This document shows positions 10,499 to 22,865 of a DNA stretch of 64,000 nucleotides, one piece after another. The notes below the pieces were generated by a model. The model searched no databases. It saw nothing but the letters and a program-made list of their open reading frames with translations, and was not told the origin of the DNA. How positions within the stretch are numbered: the first letter of the stretch is position 1; the number at the start of each line of letters is the position of its first letter. Source of the stretch: Crossaster papposus (lineage: Eukaryota; Echinodermata; Asteroidea; Velatida; Solasteridae); the NCBI GenBank assembly GCA_037893245.1, contig JBAIAA010000446.1, positions 372,001 to 436,000 of the forward strand, in the 5' to 3' direction. Made by a program: the position numbers and the translations under genes.

Positions 10499-13400
10499 TC
10501 AAGGCCTATTCTCAAGGGCAATATTTCGGCCGTCGGTAATTGTATTAATACCGTCATTTGCATGAATAATGGCGGCTGGATTATCTTGCCCGTTTTGACT
10601 GGGGCGGCCCTGTCCGGGAGACAAAGGCGTGGTCTTAACGGGTCTACTCCCCAACCTACAACTCCTACAACAAGGCAGGCATGGAATATCACCGCACGAT
10701 TCCTGCGGTCCGAGCACCATGCAGAGAGACTGGAAGAAGAATGTACCGTGAGTCCAACTAATGCTCATGACGAGCATCAGGAAAACACCGAATTGATAAT
10801 AGCTTAAAAGCGTAGATGGTAAAACCAAAGCGCCTGCGATAAACGTAGAGAAAGCCGCGATAGAAATTGCCGGGGCCATGGTTTGTAGAGAGTACCTCGA
10901 GCGCTGCCTCCTGGTTTGAAACGGGGAGAGTTTGTACGCAACTCCGTAGTGAATAGTAAAGTCGACGGATAGACCGACAGCCAATGTGATAATGGTTGCC
11001 TCCACAACATTTAACTCCCAACCAAGCAGGACAAGGCTTGCTACCGTTACAAATACAGCGCTTGTTATGGTTAGCATGGCACAGAGCGTGAGTATGATAT
11101 TCTGTATGGTGAGGAAGAGAATCCCGGACGATATAGCCAAAGTGATGAGCATGGAGTTCCTGGTTCCATCTGTCAGACTCTGCTGGAGATCGAAGAACGA
11201 GAGTTGGAAGAAACTTGTGGAAGAAAACCAGCCGTGCTGAAGTGCGTTGGGAGCCGATTTCATTTTCTCTTCAATCCAACCATTGACAATCGTCCACAGT
11301 TCCTCATTGTCTGCGTACTTGAAGCTGTTCTGGAACGTTGTCGTAAAGGTTATTTTGATACCGGCGAGCTGACCGTTCGTCTTCCGGAAGAAGATACCCC
11401 CGATCGACAAGTAATTAGCAAATTTTGCCAAGCAGGTCTCGAAAAGCGATGATTCATAAGGGAAGCCTGATTGATTGCAACACGGGGACACATCTTGGTT
11501 GTACTGATTAGTACAAGACGGCTGTTGCATAAGGCTGATAAAGTCCTCTATAAAACACCCCTGTTCGCCGAATGATTCGAAGAAGCTTTGATTTTGAAGA
11601 TCCCGGCAGAAGTCAAGAAACCACGACTGATCATCAGCACTGGAGAACTGGAAAGAATCATTCAACAGGAGAGTTCCCAAATCATCCGGGTCCCATACAT
11701 CACCATTGTCGACAGCCTGGACACCCCAAACAATACAGGCAACAAAATTCGACGACTTGGCCTGGGTGTATGCAAACTGATCTCCGTAGACAAGGTCATA
11801 CCGCTCCAAATAGTGGGAGTCCACAAAGAACTGGAACTGGGAACTGTCTGGCACTCGGAAACCTGGGTAATAGAAAACTACAACTGCTGCCCCGGTCATC
11901 AGCAACGGAAAGAGAATGAGCCAAACAAATCTCAGCTTCAATACAAGATAGGGAAGGAAGACTTCGTGAAACTTCTTCAACGGGACGAGAAGCTTGGCGA
12001 GACAACTCCCTTTTGACTTGTTGAGAGTGGTCCCGGACGAGCAGCACCATTTTGTTATTTTGTGCTGCATGACGATGACAGCTGGCAGCAAAGTCAATGT
12101 CAGTACCAGGTTCATCAGAATAGCGGTACCCGCGAACACGGCGAAGCATTTCACCACGACAATGTCACTGATCACTGTGGTGTAGAGTGCAGCTGCTGTC
12201 GTGAAGCTGGTGACAAACATGGTAACGGAGGCATGGCGGATAGTCTCATACACCAGTCTTGGCAAGTCCTGGTCGCCAAACTCTGCTCTGCATTGCTTCC
12301 ACAAGTCCATGTACACAAACGTGTCATCGGCACCGACCCCGAGAAGTAAGATGCCAGACATGATATTCCCGAACGGGAAGAAGGGTCTCACAAATGCGAC
12401 GGTGAAGAAGAAATCAGCCAGCGTAAACGAAAACACCATGTTGAGAAGTGCAGCCACAGTGACCAAGAACGAACCAGTGTAAATCCAAATCATCAGAAAA
12501 ATTGCCCCAGCGGCAATCCCCAGGTACAAGCCATCAAAGAGGATGGCGGTGGAAAACAGGTTAAATTTAATATTAAAGTCGACCGCTTTGAGTGTTGTGA
12601 TTCCATCGGTGTCCGTTTCCCGTTGGGTGCGTTCCTGGAAGATTGTCTTCTGGGCATCTTCGTCGTCGATGGGCAACAGCACCGATGCGATCGGGGAGGT
12701 CGGAGGAAGATTGTCATCGGTGATACCGCGAAGGAACTCGGTGGGGAGGAGGTAGTAGAGAATCGTGAAGACAGCATAGTCGTGCTGTCTGCACTCGTCC
12801 GGTATCGCCATTGGGATGGTTTGATCCTGAATATCTTCAGCCGTTGTGTTGCTGAAATACGGCGCGCAGCGCACTAACAGATCCATGGTGTTTGCAACAT
12901 CTGAATCCACGATTTCCAGACAAGATGACTTGTTGGAAAGCTGGGCGATGTGATTTCCAAATGACCAGGTGCTCGGGCATTCAGTGGAGGTGGTGTTTGA
13001 GCACTGGGGCGGATGACAGTTTTCTTGGTAGGCGGGATGTGATGTCACAAGACGTTCTTCCGCCTTACAGACCGACTTGATAGCGTCTGTGGTAAGCACA
13101 TTGGCTCCATCGACTCCCTCAAACACAAGGGTCCCCCAATTAGTTTCAGGTGAAGTTTCCCCTGTGGAAAAAAAAAATTAAGTGAAAAGTCAAGCTCATG
13201 TTTAGAAATATAAATACTTAATAACTTGTTATGAAAAATAAAGAAACTCATCTTTGGCCTTTAATAATTTGATAAGTTGTTTGTTTATAATTTGCCCTTT
13301 TGTTCCTACGATCGGAGTCTCGATCTTGTTCTGGTAGCAACCTATGAATGTTACTTAAATGTGACGAAAGACAACAGTTTTACTCACACAAAGGGAAACA

Positions 13401-14915
13401 AAACTGAATTCCCGTCGTAGGAGATGGACTGGCCTGCCGTCGGGACCGCAACTGTCTCGATGTTTGGCCCTCACTCCCCGGTGGGTTGATGGGGATCATT
13501 TGAGCATCATCGGGCCGAAACACTATCGAATTTCTCCAATCGACAAGTAGATTTTGGAGGCTGTTCAGCCTTGCAGATATTACCGTTCCACGTGCGATAA
13601 AGCCCTGAATGTCAAAATAATTAGACAGTAACGGCACTCCTTCAAACAAAAATATAATCAAGCTAATTGAACACTGGTTGTCGAGAATGTTTTGCTGAAA
13701 TCTCTACTTGTCCTACCTTAGATGGAGTTGAAAAATCTGGCAAATCGTAGAGCGTGAGTGGTAGGGCAGTGAACGCGGCGACTGTTATGAAGACTAGGAT
13801 ACAAATGACGTACCAGAAACGGGCCAGGATCCGTGCATACCTGGTTGCAAAAAAAAAATTGATTAATTAATATTTGGGACTGAGGGACTATGACTTGTAA
13901 CTTAGTTTAGGCACATTCTCTTTAATAAAGATTAAAGTTGCAGTTGAAAATAAAATCCACGTCAGATGACGTCATCGTGTAAATTCCTTTCTGGGTTTTT
14001 TTTCTTCTGGCTCCGGGTGATTGGGTGAGTGGGTGTGGCTCCGGGTGATTGGGTGAGTGGGTGTGGCTCCGGGTGATTGGGTGAGTGGGTGTGGCTCCGG
14101 GTGATTGGGTAAGTGGGTGTGGCTCCAGGTGATTGGGTGAGTGGGTGTGGCTCCGGGTGATTGGGTAAGTGGGTGTGGCTCCAGGTGATTGGGTGAGTGG
14201 GTGTGGCTCCGGGTGATTGGGTGAGTGGGTGTGGCTCCGAGTGATTGGGTGAGTGGGTGTGGCTCCGGGTGATTGGGTGAGTGGGTGTGGCTCCGGGTGA
14301 TTGGGTGAGTGGGTGTGGCTCCGGGTGATTGGGTGAGTGGGTGTGGCTCTGGGTGATTGGGTGAGTGGGTGTGGCTCCAGGTGATTGGGTGAGTGGGTAT
14401 GGCTCCGGGTGATTGGGTGAGTGGGTGTGGCTCCAGGTGATTGGGTGAGTGGGTGTGGCTCCGGGTGATTGGGTGAGTGGGTGTGGCTCCGGGTGATTGG
14501 GTGAGTGGGTGTGGCTCCGGGTGATTGGGTGAGTGGGTGTGGCTCCAGGTGATTGGGTGAGTGGGTGTGGCTCCGGGTGATTGGGTGAGTGGGTGTGGCT
14601 CCGGGTGATTGGGTGAGTGGGTGTGGCTCCGGGTGATTTTTTTTAAGGGAAGTAAAGTCTGAAATCTCATTCGGTTACATGTTACGTGTCATGCAAAAAC
14701 CAATCGTATGATTTCACTCATGAATTTACAGACAATTCCTCTGTGCACATACATTTATGTGACATTTGGCCAACAAAATTAATGGCAGAATATAAAAAAA
14801 CTTCAACTTACATGTAGCATACTCCGCGCGGTGCTGTGTCGGCCATGTCATCGCTTTCTGTCACGTCGTTGTGACGCGAGTTGCCGTCATCGCGATGAGA
14901 GTCTGGTGACAACAT
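10499..14915 (-). CDS. Dispatched-like RND transporter, copy A
   Basis: Twelve-pass RND-superfamily protein with a sterol-sensing domain. Dispatched releases cholesterol-modified Hedgehog using a cation gradient; the substrate of this invertebrate paralogue is unknown. Exons (minus): 14915-14812, 13840-13717, 13604-13388 and 13161-10499. All phases match, giving 1035 aa. TM1 is near residues 43-66 (RFWYVICILVFITVAAF). Then comes the Dispatched-type LPDFSTPSK|GFIARGT block at 68-82. A Cys-rich loop precedes the SSD (about 360-515). TM4 carries GVGADD at 423-428 and TM10 GLSVDF at 878-883, the GxxxDD and GxxxD relay motifs. TM7 is near 558-580 (LVLKLRFVWLILFPLLM). Ninety percent of the protein is in one 2.66 kb exon. 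The start ATG (MLSPDSHRDD) is the first clear one; the frame stays open upstream, so an earlier start is possible. Intron 1 holds a 28 bp minisatellite. Confidence 0.87.
14008..14637. repeat. 28 bp minisatellite (about 22 copies) in intron 1 of gene A
   Basis: The unit is GGCTCCGGGTGATTGGGTGA followed by GTGGGTGT, 28 bp. Copies are nearly identical with scattered G/A and T/C changes. It is open on the minus strand (HPLTQSPG repeats) only because the unit lacks stops. It lies wholly within the intron between 14811 and 13841. Confidence 0.95.
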
Positions 14916-15926
14916 CCCGAGATATACTAATGTTACCAGGGTAGAATGCGTCACATACGACAGGACGACAGGATTACAAACATTCACAACACTCGCTAAC
15001 TATCAACAAACTAAAAGTAGTTAATTTGCTTGTTAGCAAAACGTCAATCAAGTCATAGTCCGCATGAGTTAATCGCATTCCCAATTCACACCACGTTACA
15101 CATCACAGCGCTTCATACAAATTTTCAACGTATAACGGACGACGCAGTAATTGTTCATTGTCAGGCAGAATGATGTAAGTACGGAAGATTGACCTTACTT
15201 AGCATATTAAATAGGCCGGTTATGTAAAATCTTTGGCGTGAACAATGGGACGGAAACAACAAATATATATATGTATGCAACCGGTAGTCTGTATTAAGCC
15301 ACCGGTCAAGGACTCGGCCCACATAAAAACGTGCACTGGTTAAATTGAACTGTGTTGTCGCCAATATAAGTGTATATTGGTAATATTTCTAAGGGGACAA
15401 GTAAATGGACATTATATTATGGGTATTTTGTCGTGAAGCAATAAAGCTGACGATGATGTGAATAGTATTGCAAATAGAATCGGACCCTAAAATGAGAGCA
15501 TTTTTGAAAGCTGATTTTCTAAAATGTAGGGATTATTTGTTTGTCACATGCCGCTTTTGGACAGATATCCCTGGGAATTTCCCCACCTTATACCTCTTTA
15601 GTTGAGAAGGACTCCACTACCAATTTTATAAGTGTGCGTAAAGAATAACTTTGCACATATTTATATTTTAACCACAACTTAAAACAGTACCAAATATGTA
15701 CACACAGACGTCTATTTATACAACAAATAAACCAGTTGAATAGGCCAATCCTTGAATTTTATTTCTATTTACAGAAAGCATTTTTTGAAAAAAAATAATT
15801 GGGTACCTTAAGGTTCTAAGACATAATGCCTAACATAGATGAAAATGCATATTCCCTATTAGCGAGAACAATATATATATATACAATGTTAGTTGTTTAA
15901 ATAATAAAAAAATATACAAATATTTT
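14916..15926. other. Region between genes B and A; nothing coding
   Basis: Upstream of gene A and downstream of gene B. AT-rich and short-framed. It probably contains the promoter and 5' leader of gene A, but I cannot point to a TATA box or a leader splice site. Confidence 0.4.
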
Positions 15927-16248
15927 AGGGTTAATACCCTAACCCTAACCCCTAACCCCTAAACCCTAACCCTAACCCCTAAACCCTAACCCCTAACCCT
16001 AACCCAAATATTTTAGGGTTAATACCCTAACCCCAACCCCAACCCCAACCCCAACCCCAACCCCAACCCCAACCCCAACCCCAACCCCAACCCCAACCCC
16101 AACCCCAACCCCAACCCCAACCCCAACCCCAACCCCAACCCCAACCCCAACCCCAACCCCAACCCTAACCCTAACCCCAACCCCAACCCTAACCCAACCC
16201 TAACCCCTAACCCAACCCTAACCCCCTAACCCTAACCCTAACCCTAAG
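15927..16248 (+). repeat. Telomere-like CCCTAA / CCCCAA array
   Basis: Irregular CCCTAA, CCCCTAA and CCCTAAA units, then about 22 copies of CCCCAA (16030-16165), then mixed units. The motif ATTTTAGGGTTAATACCCTA occurs twice (about 15922 and 16012), placing G-rich and C-rich telomere units head to head across a TTAA. Interstitial, in the 3' flank of gene B. Confidence 0.95.
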
Positions 16249-16338
16249 TAATTTGGGGGTATGAATGTGTCTAATTATTGTCACAAGACTAATTCAGTTA
16301 CTTTCAAATTACTCCTCGTCATTACGACCATTTTACAT

Positions 16339-16344
16339 TTTATT
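16339..16344 (-). terminator. Possible poly(A) signal of gene B
   Basis: TTTATT (AATAAA on the minus strand). Another is at 16381-16386. Both lie about 340-380 bases past the stop, beyond the MITE. Confidence 0.35.
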
Positions 16345-16527
16345 AATTAATTAAATTAATGTATTAAATAATTGATGTTATTTATTTTGGAAAGACCGTG
16401 TTTTCACTATCAAGTGTCCGTTGACGTAAACAAAATAGTAACTGGCGTACATTTCTGGACTATCCGTGTTTAGAACGATTCATTGACAAAACCTATAAGT
16501 TCAGCAGAACCGAACATAATTTATCAG

Positions 16528-16709
16528 ACCCTATGGCCGAGTTCGGGCGGTCTGTTCTTGACACGCGTAACTTGTTCTTGCAAAACCCTGATGGATAGGT
16601 GGTGTGTGTTCTTGTTCCGAGTGCAATGTTCACGGGTCGCGTTCCCGCCGTTCGAGCGCGAGAACAGAGTTCGCGTGTCAAGAACGGACCGCCCGAACTC
16701 GGCCTATAG
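16528..16709. mobile_element. MITE with long inverted ends
   Basis: The left end GGCCGAGTTCGGGCGGTCTG (about 16534 on) and the right end pair almost perfectly over about 40 bp, and both contain TTCTTGACACGCG or its complement. Length about 180 bp. The flanks suggest a TA duplication. It sits just downstream of the gene B stop, so it is probably in the 3' UTR. A diverged right half of the same family is at about 2365-2435. Confidence 0.7.
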
Positions 16710-16717
16710 GTCTATGA

Positions 16718-19700
16718 TCAATAAGACAAGGAATGATTTTGTTCAAGCAATATTGCCTGATCAGTATCCATTATAAAATCAACTTCTTCTAAAGGTACAT
16801 CCGATTCGTCAGGATTGTCATAAGCGTGTAAGCTCGTCTGTTCTTCCTCTCGTGGAACATGACCAGAAGCTCTTTTAGAGCACCCCCATTTAGACAGCCC
16901 TGGAATATCGCCGCATGAACCCTGCGGTCCAATCGCCATGCAGAGCGACTGAAAAAAAAATGTACCGTGCGCCCAACTTATACTCATGACTAGCATCAAG
17001 AAAATTGCAAATCGGTTGTAAGTCAGGAGTGTGGAAGGCAGTACTAAGGCACCTGCTAAGAACGTAGAGGATGCGGCTAAAGTAATAGCAGGTGTCATGG
17101 TGGTTAGCGAGTATCTTGTACGCTGCCTTCTTGTGTCACTTGAAGAGAGTTTGTAAGCCACTCCATAATGGATCGTGAAGTCAACAGACAGGCCAACAGC
17201 TAATGTGATAATAGTTGCCTCGACAATATTCAACTCCCAGCCAAGCAGAACAAGACTTGCCACTGTGACAAACACAGCGCTAGCTATTGTCAGCATGGCT
17301 AGAAGAGTCAGCAACAGATTGCGCATAGTCAGAAGCAGGATACCAGACGCTACTGCCAATGTGATCACCATGGAATTACGGGTTCCAGTCGCCAGACTCT
17401 GTTGCAGATCATAAAACAAAATCCCCCCATAGGTACCCACAAACCAGCCCCGCTGTAGGGATTTCGGCGCCGCCTCAAGTTTGTCCTCAATCCAAGGGTT
17501 CACATTTTCCCAAAACTCCTCATTTTTAGCGAAGTTGTAACTGCTTGGATAAACCGTCGCGAAATCGATGTTAAAAACCGCGAGTTTGGAGTCGGTCTTG
17601 CGGAAAAACACTGGCTGATAAACAGGTGACAGATCAGCAAGTTTAGCTACGCAGGTTTCGAAAAGGGACGAACTGTACGTTGACTCAGACTGGTTACAAC
17701 AAGGACTGAAGTCTATTCCGAACTGCTCACATATTGGATTCTTCATGAATGCTACGAACCTTTCGATGAAGCAATTCATTGTCCCTTGCCTGTAAAAAGG
17801 TTGTTTTTTTATGTCCTGGCAGAAATTGAACAACCATGCCTGGTCTTCAGGACTTGAAAACTTAAAACCGTCATCTAATACGAGCGTCCCTTCGTCGTCT
17901 GGATCCCATATATTACCATTATCCACAGCCTGGACACCCCACGTGATTGAACCTCCGGCATCAGTAAACGTCTCCTGCGAAAATGCAAACTGTTCCTTGT
18001 AAACAAAGTCGTACTGTTCAAAGTAATGAGAGGAAACAAAGAGCTGAAACTCGGCACTAGATGGAAGTCGGAATCGTGGATAGTAAAACACTACCACTGC
18101 GCCTCCCGTCATCAACAGAAGAAAGAGAACGATCCAGAGGTATCTTAGCTTCAGTACAAGAAAAGGGATGAGATCCTCGTAAACTATCTTCACTCGTTGC
18201 GAGAGAGTTTTCAGGCATCCGATTTCAGAATGGCCGAACTGGGAGCACAACTTCAATGAGCAACACCACTTGGTCAATTTGTGCTGCATGATGACGACGG
18301 CGGGAAGCAGCGTGAGTGTTAACACCAAGTTCATGACGATCCCTGTTCCAGCGAACACTGCGAAGCATTTCACCGCGGTGATATGACTGAAGACGGTTGC
18401 GTAGAGCGCCGCCGCAGTGGTAAGGCTTGTCACAGTCATCGTGGTTGAAGCATGGCGAAGGGTCTCACAAACAAGTCCTGGTATATCCCGATCGCCCATT
18501 TCCGACTTGGATTTCTTCCACAAGTCCATGTATACGAATGTGTCATCTGCTCCGACCCCCAGCATCAAAATTACAGTTATGATATTTCCAAAGGGAAAGA
18601 AAGGCCTCGCAAATACAACCGTGTAGCAAAAATCAGCCAGAACAAGCGAGAAAACCATGTTGAGGAAGGCAGCTAGCGCCACCAAAAGCGAACCCGTGTA
18701 CACCCAAATTAGGAGGAATATGGCACCGGCAGATACAGCCATGTACACACCGTCAGAAATGAGGAGAGCGGAAAACAGTTTGAACTTAATGTCAAAGTTT
18801 ACCGCCTTAAGTCTAGTCACCCCATCTGTATTCGACTTCTTGTCTACACTTTCCTTGAAGATGGTTTCCAAGGCGTCGCTGTTAGATATAGGAAACAAAA
18901 CTTCACTGATAGGGGATGAAACGGTTTTCTCGCTGTCGATATTTGTACTAAATGCTATCGGGAGAAGGTAGTGCAATATCACAAAAGCAGCATAGTTATG
19001 TTGAATGCACTCGTCAGGAAGAGTGTCATGAAGGTCAGAGTTGAGAAGGTCATTAAGGGATGCGTTCTTATAAAAATGTACACAGAGTTCTAGGAGGTCT
19101 GTTGTGCGCCTGACATCTTCTTGCTCGATATCTACACACGATGTTTTGTTGGCAAGCAGAGCAACGTAGTTACCCAGTGACCAGGTGGGGCAGTCGCTGG
19201 TACCTTGATAGCAGTCACAGTTGCTTTTGTACGCTGGATTAGATGTCACCAGTCGCTTCTCGGCTTTGCAAACTGACTTGATGGCTTCAATGGTCAACAT
19301 ATTGGTTCCATCGACTCCTTCGAACACCATTGAGCTTACACTGTATTGATTCTTATCCCCTGCGGCCAAAACGAAGACAGTAAACTAGGTCACGTTTTAC
19401 ACATGTTGCGTTAAAATATACGATTTAATTACTTATACAAATACTGTTTGAAATCCATTCCACATTGATACTGGTTGTTAAGCTCATTTAGCATGGTCTA
19501 ACATCCTTGTTTTGCTTTTTAATTTTTTATTATTTTAGGATTACTTTAGTTAAAAACCTACAATTATTAGCCGATAATTTAACTTGTTGTTTTGGGCGAT
19601 TTCAAGTCACGAACAGACGTTACACCCTTGAAGACAATTATTTAGTAAGACGTCACTCACTTCAGCGTCAAAATTCGACGGAAAACAAATTACAAGATTG

Positions 19701-21538
19701 AACACATGTCCAAGCAGATGAAATAGTCGTCAAAGTCGAAAATGACCGTGAAAAAACACACAAATATTCAAGTTCTGAGGCGATATCGAAATCTGAAATC
19801 TAATATGTAATTACAAAGATATGGTAGCCGTCTCAGTCAGGTAGAATCACATGAAAAAGTGAGGTTCTTTACAATGTAATAGGAATTATAGAAATCGTTG
19901 ACAGCTAAGGTGGGTCCGAAAAGGGTTTATAATTACCATAAAACAACTTACATATCGAAGAGCAGAACTGAATCCCTGTTGGAGTCGGGTCCACGTCACT
20001 GCTCCCCGCCGTGGGACCGAACGATTGGTCGGCTGTATCCAAAGGATTACCAACCACCTCACGAAGTTCCCGGGACATTGGAACATTGCCCTGCGGATAT
20101 GTATAAAGCTCCTTATTAACAAAGTAACATTGTTCGAGGTAATGAGAGGTAAAGCCGTACTTTCATTCATGTCACTTTATTTTCCACACAACAATATTTT
20201 ATTATGAAATAATTAAACCACTGCGAATAAGCGTACTTTAATTCAGTATTTTATTCTCGACTCGACGCATATCGACGAGATAATAAGTACAAGCAAAAAC
20301 CACTACAGGCAGTGAAGTAAGCTCGTCAATTTCAAGATTATTTTGTGATCCTCTTCGCGTTTTGCCTCAGTAGACCTTGTGGACATCTTAGATTACATCT
20401 TTTTATATTTTAATTCAGTATTCAAGAATACACAAAAGGTTCACCTTTGATCCTAAATATTACGGTACACCAGTTGGGATAATCCAGCATATTTGTTTCC
20501 CGACTGTTCGCCCATACACGATAAGACTTTATGGCAACGTTTTTTGTAAGTCACTTCCAAGAGTTGCCGAGCAAATTTTGTGTCGGGAAACGATGACACA
20601 AAGGCCACAATTTTGAATAAGTTCCTTTTGTTTTGTTTACCTGGTTATTGTCGGCATCAGAGGGGTGTGAAACCAGCTGGTCTTCCGAGTCTCTGTGAAG
20701 ATTGCGGAGGCTAAATGCTCGTGAGGTAATGACTGTACCCCTGGCTTGAAATCCCTACGAAGCAAAACAAATAATGCGAATTGTCACGTACGGAGGGTGT
20801 ATTTGGTTCTTGTGAGAATTGGTTTTGAAGTCAAATCCAATCTTTCTTTAAGTTTACAGAAATTGGGTAGTGATACATCTTTGGAAACCTTGTAAGTCTT
20901 TGTTCTTTGTAAACAAGTATGTATTTTGTATTGTGTTCCAAATACATACACATTTATAAACAATCAATTGTATATAGGTATGGCATGAGTACGGCTTAAA
21001 AAACATGCAAAACAAAATCAGGAAAATGTTACTATTTAGCTGACAAAAGTCTTTTAAAAAAACTTCGTGAGCCAAAAACAGTATTTCTGCACATTACATA
21101 CCTTTTTAGGTTCGGCGAAATTTGGCAGATCATATACCTTGAAAGTGACCACGGCACACGTCGTAACTATCACAAAGACCAGAAGGCATATGACATACCA
21201 GAATCGAGACAAAAACGTCGCATATCTGAGAGAATAATGTTAATTCATAAATAACAGTTATTAAGTCTTTCTTCTCGAGTAATTTATATATATATGGTGT
21301 AAAGAAATCTTAAATATTTTACATAAACAGGGCATTGCCTAAAGAATCTGCATATCAATTTATCAATTATTTATATTTGAAAACACAAAACAAAAAACCG
21401 ACACGTCCACAATGAGAGAAAGGGAGAGCCGCCATTTTCATGGTTCACATGGTAATCTGGCGCGGCATATATCAAAAAATGTTTCGTCACAATAACACCT
21501 GCCTCCTGCTCCCACCTGCCCCCCCCCCCCCCCCCCCC

Positions 21539-21586
<48 letters not shown>

Positions 21587-21852
21587 ACCCCCACATAGAG
21601 GTACAGGCCGTGAAATGGTCTGCGGGCTGTTCTAATAATCGGCATTTTTTACCTTCACGACATTACACAAACATGTACACCCAAACATAAAGAGTAAATC
21701 AGCCATTTTGTTTAAGCATTAAATAGGACATTTTTGACTCACTTGTAGCAGAAACCGCTAGGCCGATCTTGACGAGGCCGATCGTCATTGCTATCCGTCG
21801 TTTCGCAATGATCGTCTAGTACAAGCATCTCATCATCACTCGCATCCGCCAT
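16718..21852 (-). CDS. Dispatched-like RND transporter, copy B
   Basis: Tandem paralogue of copy A in the same orientation. Exons (minus): 21852-21743, 21225-21102, 20754-20641, 20111-19952 and 19359-16718. All phases are consistent, giving 1049 aa. The start is ATG 21852 (CACTATGG context, MADASDDEML); an in-frame ATG at 21939 is a less likely alternative. TM1 is near 45-68, followed by DLPNFAEPKK|GFQARGT. The SSD is about 370-525 with GVGADD at 437-442; GLSVDF is at 892-897. Exon 2 is exactly 124 nt in both copies, and both large exons are entered in phase 1 through a split Trp codon. The copies differ in the linker: A has one exon of 217 nt where B has two (114 and 160 nt), so an intron was gained or lost and the linker changed length. 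Family and caveats are as for copy A. Confidence 0.87.
21519..21596. repeat. Poly-C tract, about 75 bases
   Basis: Nearly pure C run with two A interruptions, in intron 1 of gene B. The exact length is unlikely to be reliable in any assembly. Confidence 0.9.
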
Positions 21853-22865
21853 AGTGATCTTGAACGAGATGCACTTTGGTGCATGTTGTAATGGAAGGTT
21901 GTGTAAGTCTATAATGGCAGCGTGGCTTGATGTTGGCAATTTTTGTCAAAAATGCATCATGAATACAATATTATTACAACTCACGGAGAAATGGAAGTAC
22001 AGCATTTGATTTGTTCATTTCCGTGCCTACACAATGAACCGTATTACTGTGTGGATGGCGCGCATGAATGGGCGGCTATATTTGTTTAGTCATTGAGTTT
22101 ATTGATGCATTACGTGTGTGCCTTTCCGTACCAGGCTCATTATAATATTCAATGTCGGCCATGACAATGGCGAATGGCAGTGTCGGGGATGGAAAAACAG
22201 GAGGATATGCTATGGAGGCTCAGAAGTGCCCATCACTGCTATCAGAATCTATTTTGTTTAATCGGCTTAGTAAAAGTCCTGTTAATTAACTTTTCGGCTT
22301 CATGTTTAACAGATATGTGGGTCGCTTCTTCTGTATGGGCAGCCAATTAGATATGAAACAAGATAACAAGCAGAGGAAATAAACTCACCCCCCCCCCTTC
22401 CCTTTTTGTGTTAGTCGATGTTCCCAGAGTTCGTACGTACGTATTGGGTGTAACAATAGTCTGGAGGGGAAAGGGTACAGCCTTGGGACACACAAAAAGG
22501 GGGGGCCGGGGGGGGGGGGGGGGGGGGGGGACCGCTCTGCCTGAAATCGTGTCATAATTATCTGCCGGGATTGTTGGTAATACATGTAAAAAGGAACACA
22601 ATTATTTATATCGTCACCGGTAGGCGACGATTGTATAATTTCCATTTTCAGTGTTTATTACTGTTTCGTGTTGACTGCAGTATTATGTAAATATTTTGGG
22701 ATACTTTTGGCGATATGTTACGATAGAATTATGATGGTGATCGATGACCTAACCCTCAAAAAAAAAATTCAGTTCGGTGTAAAAAGCAGTTAACAAAATA
22801 CCTCCAAAGTTGGTGAACCCAATAAACACAACATTGTTTTTTGGTTTTTTGGTTATTGAGGTTAT
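21853..22865. other. Upstream region of gene B
   Basis: Probable promoter and leader of gene B. It contains poly-C (22387-22396) and poly-G (22507-22530) tracts that flank a 120 bp stretch with AAAAAGGG / CCCTTTTT ends, so the segment could fold back. No coding sequence recognised. Confidence 0.4.

Noticed and set aside
10466-12482. Plus-strand frames opposite the Dispatched-like exons
   Set aside because: They are antisense shadows of a long, strongly conserved coding exon and have no features of their own.
13972-14670. 232-codon minus-strand frame with HPLTQSPG repeats
   Set aside because: It coincides exactly with the 28 bp intronic minisatellite between two verified exons of the Dispatched-like gene.
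15927-16248. True telomere or chromosome end
   Set aside because: Gene-containing DNA continues on both sides, the units are irregular, and comparable short tracts are tied to MITEs elsewhere in the window.
16718-21852. Patched or PTCHD transporter rather than Dispatched-like
   Set aside because: The GVGADD motif in TM4 and the LPDF....GF.ARGT block after TM1 fit Dispatched better than PTCHD proteins. Only a phylogeny would settle it.
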